From Avena insularis (taxonomy: Eukaryota; Streptophyta; Magnoliopsida; Poales; Poaceae), in assembly GCA_023614405.1 (NCBI GenBank), contig CM042686.1, positions 352,540,329 through 352,604,328 on the forward strand: a stretch of 64,000 nucleotides of DNA, read 5' to 3'. This document shows, piece by piece, positions 57,935 to 64,000 of this stretch. The position numbers and the translations under genes were made by a program. Every line of letters begins with the position of its first letter. Position 1 is the stretch's first letter. Below the pieces are notes generated by a model, which was not told the origin of the DNA, ran no database searches, and was given only the letters and a program-made list of their open reading frames with translations.

Positions 57935-58639
57935 CTCACCGATGCCATGTTGTGTCTTGTTAATCCAACATTTAAATTGTAGGGTAACTAAACAACTTGA
58001 ACCTTCCCAATGAACCTTATCCTTTCTGCCGGTTCTAGTGCTATTTCGTGCCTATTCTAGACGTTTTCCATCATTCGCAGCGGTTTCCCAGTAGTTTGTG
58101 TGGGATTTCTCGCTGGAGCAGCACCCCTGCTATAAAAGGGGTCGAGGCCGCGAACGAGCGGTGCACCACCACCCCTCGAAACCCACCATGCCTAGCCATG
58201 ATCCAAACACGTGGGCAATGGTCATGGCGTCCGCTCGGGCTCGCTACCTGGCACCGGAGCAGCCAACACAACGGTGGTTGTGCAACCGCAGGTGGCGAAA
58301 GCGAAGGGTGATGATGGCCTCGACTGGCTCGATTAGCCCATAGAGGAGCCCGCGGATCAGCGGGCTATTCACGCCGACATCTAGACATCACGATAGTGGA
58401 GGGAGGCGCAGTAGGCCGATGATGATGGCAACTATGACTTCGACTTTGCCGATTACTGCGTAGGCCGAGGCGCCTGTTGACCCATGGGGGATCGAAGAGT
58501 CCATCCAGGCGGCACGACGCACGACCGATGATTTGAGGGACACGATCGCCATCTCACGCATGCATCGTGCCACCGTCAAACAGTAGGGCCAAGGCCGCCA
58601 TGAGCTTCTCCACAAAGCACTAGGCGCTCACTCTAGGCA
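57935..58639 (+). pseudogene. Gene-like remnant with TATA box, unknown
   Basis: A GC-rich patch unlike the AT-rich elements on both sides. TATAAAAGG at 58131-58139 is followed 50 bp later by ATG at 58188, which opens only 51 codons (MPSHDPNTWAMVMASARARY...) to TAG at 58341-58343. Further downstream, other frames keep protein-like stretches (a D/Y-rich part near 58420-58460; WGIEESIQAARRTTDDLRDT near 58485-58545; LLHKALGAHS near 58605), separated by stops. This looks like a decayed single-exon gene or gene fragment with its promoter. I do not recognise the family. It could instead be part of an unknown transposon. Confidence 0.45.
58131..58139 (+). promoter_or_regulatory. Possible TATA box of the gene-like remnant
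   Basis: TATAAAAGG, preceded by GCAGCACCCCTGC and followed by a GC-rich leader and an ATG 49 bp downstream. Confidence 0.5.
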
Positions 58640-58800
58640 TTCGGGTATACCCGATAATTCGGGTCGGGTAGTTCGGGTTAATAAAAATTCAGGTTTCAGA
58701 AAATGGTGCCCGAAAACTGTCTGATTTCATTGCTACCCGCTAATTCATGTACTCGTTATTTCGGGTTTGGGTTCGGGTATTGCCAAATTACCCGACAGAC
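58640..58800. repeat. Subterminal TCGGGT/ACCCGA motif cluster of the hAT
   Basis: At least eight short motifs in both orientations: 'attcgggtatacccgataat', 'tcgggtcgggtagttcgggt', 'tgcccgaaaac', 'gctacccgc', 'ttcgggtttgggttcgggta', 'ttacccgac'. Such clusters bind transposase in the Ac/hAT group; the role here is inferred. Confidence 0.6.
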
Positions 58801-58822
58801 ACAGCAATGAACAAGTTACTGT

Positions 58823-58888
58823 AACATTTCTGCAAAATTTCGACAGCATTTCTGCAGTATTTCGACAACATTTTTGCAATATTTCGAT
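58823..58888 (+). repeat. Three 22-bp tandem units in the hAT 3' region
   Basis: Units of the form (a)(a/g)cattt(c/t)tgca(a/g)(a/t)atttcga(c/t) at 58823-58844, 58845-58866 and 58867-58888. A looser pair of about 30 bp ('ctcaaatgttcaataacaaa') follows at about 59052 and 59093. Confidence 0.8.
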
Positions 58889-59352
58889 AGATAAGAATAG
58901 TGCTATAATAGATGACAACATAGCAGGATATTTTGCAACATTTTCAACAGAATAACTAGTAACAGGTTAACAACAGTTCTTCTCAACTCTCAAGTATGAG
59001 TGCAACCGTGCAAGTGCATAACAATCAACATTCCTGTTCAATAACAGTGAACTCAAATGTTCAATAACAAATAACAACAGTCTAGTCCAGCTCAAATGTT
59101 CAATAACAAATAGCAATAGTCCTCAGCAATCAAGTTCCAAGACTTCAAAGTGAGCTCCAACCTCCAACAGTCCAACTCCAACCCTCTAGTACTCCAACTC
59201 AGTTGCTTGTCTCTACAAATTACACAAACACAGGTTCATGAATCATGAAGAAAAGTAGGAAAAATGGAGAATACGACAAGTCTCTAAAAATTACACAAAT
59301 ATATCAGATTTGAGAACAAGCACAAGTTCCTTATGACCTTACCTCACTATGT

Positions 59353-61827
59353 TCAAGGTTTGGAGATTGACATGCTTGCAGTAGATTTAGAAGTTGATGC
59401 ATTATTTTTATCACATTTTCCTTTTCCTTTGGAATAATGGAGGCCACCAAATTCCTCAATTAATTCTGCAAAGATCGGAACAAGTATGCATGCATCCAAC
59501 AATTAGAAAATATTGGTAGTTTGGGCCTTTGGGACATGATTCAAGAAAATAAATACAAAGTAGTAAAGGAGGTAGTATTTTATCCTTTTCCATCTTAGCT
59601 AATTCCTCCATATTCTCCTGGATGTCAATAGGAGTAGTCCGACATAGCCAATCTTGTGCGCAAACAAGAGCTTCCAACATGAATGGAGTAAGTGAGGTTC
59701 GGAAGTCATCTAATATACGTCCACCTGTGCTGAAAGCCGACTCCGAAGCGACGGATGTGATGGGTATGGCAAGGACATCATGTGCCAAGTGAGACAAGAT
59801 GGGAAAACAAACTGCATTGATCTTCCACCAACCTAGAATGTCAAACTTGCCTTCTTGGTCTTCACAATCTTTAGCAAGATATTTGTCAAGTTCCGACTTG
59901 GCATTAGAACTTGTACCATTGCTCATCTTCAACTTCTTGGCAATAACATCCTTCAACATGCTTCCTCTTACCACCTTTGATACTCTTGTGTCATCCACTT
60001 CAATTGTTCCTTCAGTTGGAGCATACATTTGCCTATACTCTTCAAACAAATCATTGAGACAAGTTGTATTTGCGGCCCAAACTAGTTGTCCATTTTCTTG
60101 TCCAAATATCTCTTCAATTACAACATTAGTGCAGTTAGATAATTTGTATCTTGGATCAACAGCTGCTGCAATAAAAATCAGCAAGTTAATATTCTCCTTT
60201 TCCTTCTCCTTTCCTTTTCCCTTCTTGCCCTTCTTTTTACTTCCCTTGACAACTTGTGCTTCGGTGTCCATCTCATGCATGCTCTCCTTGTTGTTGATGT
60301 GCCAAAGGCCCCAATATTTGTTATATTTCTCTTTCATTCTTTGTCCCATAGAAACTTGCAAAGCATCTTCACTTTCCAGCCAAGTTTGAATCAACAAGTG
60401 CACTTCTGCAATCTCATGAAATAAACTGTTGCAAGTGACACTAAGACTAGCGGATAATCGAGTTGTAAGCTCAAAGAAATGACCCAGAAAATCTTCCATC
60501 TTTTTTGCATTCTCCCAATCTATTTCTTCAGGGCACCCAAAACCATCATTCTCTTCAGATAGAGCATACCTATAACTGAAATCCTCCTCGGATAACCTCA
60601 AGAACACCTTGTCATACACATTTGCAGCTTTAAGCATTATATAGGTGGAGTTCCACCTAGTTGGGACATCAATCTTTAAAAATGTCTTGATGTCCACCTT
60701 CTCTTCTATTAGAATTTCCTTAAACTTCTCCAATCTAGTGCCACCATTTCTAATGTATCTAACAGCACCTCATACACGCTTCACCGAGGGGTCGACTTTC
60801 TTTAGGCCATCTTGCACAATGAGGTTAAGAATGTGTGCAACACACCTCATATGCATGTACTTTCCCTTTGCTATGTTGGATCTAGGTGTTTTGTTCAGCG
60901 GCCTCCTCACGTACACAATACCACCATCATTGGCACTTGTATTATCAACAGTTATGGTTAAAACTCTCTCCATACCCCATTCAGACGTGCATTTCAGCAA
61001 ATTCTTACCAATACCCTCCCCCTTGTGCCCTTTTATCAAGAAGAAGTTGATGACTTTCTTCTGCAAAATCCAATTATCATCAATAAAACTTGTTGTCACA
61101 GTCATATAACCATCTTGCTGCTGGGATGTCCAGCAATCTGTTGTTAGACACACCATTTGACAAGATTCTTTGAAAAATTTCTTCAACTTGGCCTTCTCTT
61201 GGAAGTAACATCGCACAGTGTCTCGGGTGGTGGTTCTTCTAGATGGCACATTGAAACGTGGACAAGCTTTGGACATAAATTTCCGAAATCCTGACTTCTC
61301 ACCAAAAGCAAATGGCAGCTCGTCTTCAATGATCATCTCAGTAAAAGCTTGCCTAATAGCTTCTTGATCAAACTTGTAGTTTCCAGGGTGTTCCCCTGGA
61401 GTTGCTTGCAACAAAGATTGAGTTGGGTCTTTGGCCAGCTTATGAGGATTGCGTTTGCACACATTGAAGTGTCTCTTCAAGGCTGATGTACCATCCTTCT
61501 TTGATTTAGCCTTGATTTCACGTGTGCAATACTTGCAGCTACCAGCCCTCAAGACATTAGCACTATCCCTCACCTTGTTGAAGTGCTCCCACATGTCCGA
61601 CCTTGGTGCCATCTCCCTCCTTCCTTGATTTACTGCAGCTGCAGGTTCCTTGTCCACATCAATGACCTCATGTTGAGTAGCTTTCTCATGTGCTTCTGCA
61701 TGCGAAGATTGACCTATTGATGGATCTGAACGAGAGCAAAATTCTTGTGATGTGAATATTCAGTATCCATGGTAACCCTAGTGTTGGCCCCTTCATCCAT
61801 ATCCATATGCATGTCAGATTCTGACAT
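59353..61827 (-). pseudogene. hAT transposase with BED zinc finger, one nonsense codon in the main frame
   Basis: The main frame runs from before 61657 to about 59560 with a single stop, TGA at 60770-60772; the codons on both sides are in phase. Domains in order: BED zinc finger (SDMWEHFNKVRD...CKYC...LKRHFNVC, about 20-72 counted from 61657), catalytic region with LTTDCWTS and TVDNTSANDGG, RCVAHILNLIV, a DUF4413-like region (INLLIFIAAAVDPRYKLS) preceded by an unusual Lys-rich insert, and the C-terminal dimerisation region with SASESAFSTGGRIL. A first ATG at 61825-61827 (MSESDMHMDMDEG) joins the main frame only across a 2-base shift near 61750. At the end I see a likely intron acceptor TTTGCAG before 59465 and a last exon 59465-59353 ending KSTASMSISKP and TGA; its donor is not clear. 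Transposase cuts and pastes the element in the nucleus. Confidence 0.88.
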
Positions 61828-61988
61828 CTATAAATAAGACAAGTAGACAACAATTTTTCAGTTCATATTTATAGAAAGTAGAAAAACAAATACATAGATG
61901 AGTACCATACACTACATAGTTACATACAGTCATACACTACACACTTGTACAGTAGCTAGCAATCTCAATAATTTGGTCATGTAGTAGG

Positions 61989-64000
61989 TGTAACATCCCA
62001 AAACTTCAATCCAAGCTTATCAAGATCAAGTCATCCAAAAATGGGGTTAACAAAAACTTTTCCAAATTTAAAATGAAAGCATTCATATATGTGTGCATTT
62101 AAAATAGGAGTTGTTTTGAATTGCCATGATTGTGTGATCCTTTGCTTCTAAAATGTTTCTTAGGTGATTTAAACATCATCTACATCATTCCCAAACTTTT
62201 CCTAAAGAAAATCAAATCAAAAAGAATTAAAATGAAGGAATGGTCATTTGGACAAATTTAACTCTCATACCTACTTTGGCTATTCCTAGTACTCAATTCT
62301 TAACAGAAACAATTCTTGATCTTTACACCCCTTGCTAGTACACATAATGAGGTACCAAGGCCCACCTTTTGATATACTAAAAACCTTCTCTAAACTATTT
62401 TAAATGATAGTTTCAAATTGAATCTAATGCATATGCATAGATCACCCCTATTTCAAAAACCATCAAATTGAGCACCATTTTCAAAACCCTTGCAACCAGA
62501 GACTACCTATCACTAGTGGAGATCACCCAAAAATTTTGAACTCAAAATTCAAAACTTTTTCTCTTGCGGCCATTTCATCAAACACTTGGTAGGCAGAATC
62601 ACACCTCTAATCCTAGCTCACTGTTTTGAACAGAGTTTTGCCCCCATTTGATCCCCATTTACTCCCTCTGTCTCCCAATGATCTAACCAAAGCCTAAACA
62701 CCCATCCCCTACACCCCTAGAAACAATGCCATGCTGACCCGAGCCATGCCTCGCTGGCCAAACTTGCAACCGCTGCAGCAGACCACCCCTCTCCCCCTCT
62801 CCATGTCTAGGAGGCAGCCAGCACCGCACCGCCCCTCTCTGTCCCTTGCCCGAGCCAAGACCAGCCATGGACCACAGAGGAGAACCCGCGCCACCGTGCA
62901 TGCCGACGCATCGCAAGAGGCTGCGCCTTGTCCGGCGTGCACAAGCCGCCGCTCGACACCAGCCCGCGCCCACCGCTCCGCCTCGACCAAGAGAACACCC
63001 CAGACACCTCCGTTCGCCGCCCAAAGCCCCACAGCCACCGCTCGCCATGGACACAGCTGCTTCAGCCGCGCAGAGCGCCACCTCACCCCGACCGCATGCC
63101 ACCGCCCCTATGGCCGCATTGAAGCGCTAGAGCACTGCCAGGGGACCGCCCATCGATCGCCATCCCCAGCCATGCCGCTAGCTCGCCGTAGCCATGTCAC
63201 CACCGTCGACCGCCCATACCGCTCGGTCTCACCGTATAAAAGGAGCCCTCCCCAGCACAAAGACTCACACCATTCCACTCCCCTCACCTCTCTGAACCTC
63301 AACCACCCCTCGCCGGAGCAAGTGGAGCAGCAGCTCGCCGGAATTGGAGCCAGAGCCGCCGCCTCTAGAGAAGAAGGGTGTCGTTGATTCCGGCCACCCC
63401 AAGCTCCGCCGCGACCATGCCTCGCCTCGCCATCGTCTTCCACTTTGTTTGCCCGCATCGCCGACCCTGCTGGAGCCCTGGTACGCCCCCAGTAGACCCC
63501 CACCGAGCCGCTAGGGTTCGAGTCACGCCGACCGTCTGTCAGTGATTGACAAGCCCCTCACCGAGAGCTAGCCTCTAATCGCAGCGCTGGCCAGCGTACC
63601 GTTTCGCGTTTTAAAGAGCCACTGAGAAGTGGACCCCCCTATCAGCTGAGCCTCGTGCCGCGTAGCGCCACTGGGCCGGCCCATTTCCTTTCCCGCGCAA
63701 GCCCGTAGATTCAAATCTAGGTTTTTCTTTTTAGTTATAATATAGTTTCTGTCCAGTGTTTCAAACTTCAATTCTGTGAGTTTGACAAATCCAAATTACA
63801 TGAAACTAATTTTGTCTGAAAGGTATTGAAATGCTCTATCCAAGCCAGTTGGATTTAATTCATTTAGAGTTATAGATTTCTCCTAATAAAAATAAGAAGA
63901 TAGAAGCTTTTGCAACTTGAAACATTTTTGTAAAATCAACCAAGTTAGCTTTTGAGTTGATTCCAACTCTCAAAAATCACATTTCATCATATCTATCCAA
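61989..64000 (+). repeat. Start of a third Tekay-family LTR (T3)
   Basis: Begins TGTAACATCCCAAAAC at 61989 and matches the first 2.0 kb of the T1 LTRs; it runs off the window. The preceding GTAGG (61984-61988) is the expected target duplication. It has the same order of AT-rich start, GC-rich block and TATA box. In the first 700 bp it is closest to the T1 3' LTR. Whether a full element or a solo LTR follows is unknown. Confidence 0.93.
63235..63242 (+). promoter_or_regulatory. LTR TATA box of T3
   Basis: TATAAAAG in the same context as 1996-2003; seven bases before it ('tcgagcc' in the other copies) are missing. Confidence 0.7.

Larger units (their letters stand above)
58640..61988 (-). mobile_element. 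hAT-superfamily DNA transposon H (partial in window)
   Basis: The minus-strand transposase (59353-61827) marks hAT. The left end near 58640 has clustered TCGGGT/ACCCGA motifs (58640-58800), the kind of subterminal repeats known in hAT elements, but I could not fix the terminal inverted repeat or the 8-bp target duplication. The right end is not reached, since element T3 is inserted at 61989. The left boundary is approximate. Confidence 0.72.

Noticed and set aside
59799..61109. Plus-strand frames of 154-196 codons opposite the hAT transposase.
   Set aside because: Antisense shadows; the minus strand carries all hAT motifs.
1..64000. CRISPR arrays, bacterial operons, rRNA or tRNA genes.
   Set aside because: None seen. 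The tRNA-like strings are primer binding sites of 11-18 bases beside LTRs, and repeats are LTRs or local duplications.

Overview
This window is intergenic DNA from a large grass genome, most likely a Triticeae cereal (wheat, barley or rye group). I infer this from a copia element with an Angela/Maximus/BARE-type LTR (opening TGAAGGAAATATGCCC), several Athila-lineage gypsy elements with tRNA-Asp primer sites, a Tekay-type chromovirus with 3.9-kb LTRs, a hAT transposon, and no intact host gene. Family names are from memory and need a TREP/RepBase search.

Layout. 1-15698: an old Tekay-type LTR (T0: 1-764 plus 14367-15698) is split by a complete younger element of the same family (T1, 765-14361, target duplication TATAC), which carries an extra ORF upstream of gag, gag-pol and a chromodomain, all broken by stops and frameshifts. 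15699-46477: a minus-strand, internally deleted gypsy element (X) with a left LTR (15699-16948), a 1.47-kb non-coding interior and a right LTR split by a copia element (K, 19492-44211, target duplication ATTCC). K is split in its leader by a minus-strand Athila-type element (B, 22035-38407, duplication AAGCT). B is split inside gag by a minus-strand non-autonomous element (D, 29138-35734). 46478-50165: an old plus-strand gypsy remnant (P) with a 1.07-kb tandem duplication and a truncated 3' LTR. 50166-57934: another minus-strand Athila-type element (C) encoding only Gag and protease. 57935-58640: a decayed gene-like patch with a TATA box. 58640-61988: a hAT transposon (H) with one nearly continuous transposase frame on the minus strand. 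61989-64000: the start of a third Tekay-family LTR (T3), inserted in the hAT.

Order of events: P, then X into P, K into X, B into K, D into B (five nested levels); separately T0 into the left LTR of X, then T1 into T0. No element is clearly autonomous now. B and C encode Gag and protease but no reverse transcriptase, and D encodes only one protein of unknown role, so they would have needed enzymes from partners.

The most interesting signal is structural. Each of the five gypsy elements whose 3' end can be inspected closely (T1, X, B, C, D) has a short inverted repeat with a GGA or AGGA loop a few bases upstream of the polypurine tract. The stem sequences differ but base pairing is kept or nearly kept. 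In B, C and D a second small inverted repeat sits just inside the LTR start, so the polypurine tract lies between two hairpins. B, C and D also share a non-coding module of about 1 kb despite different coding content.
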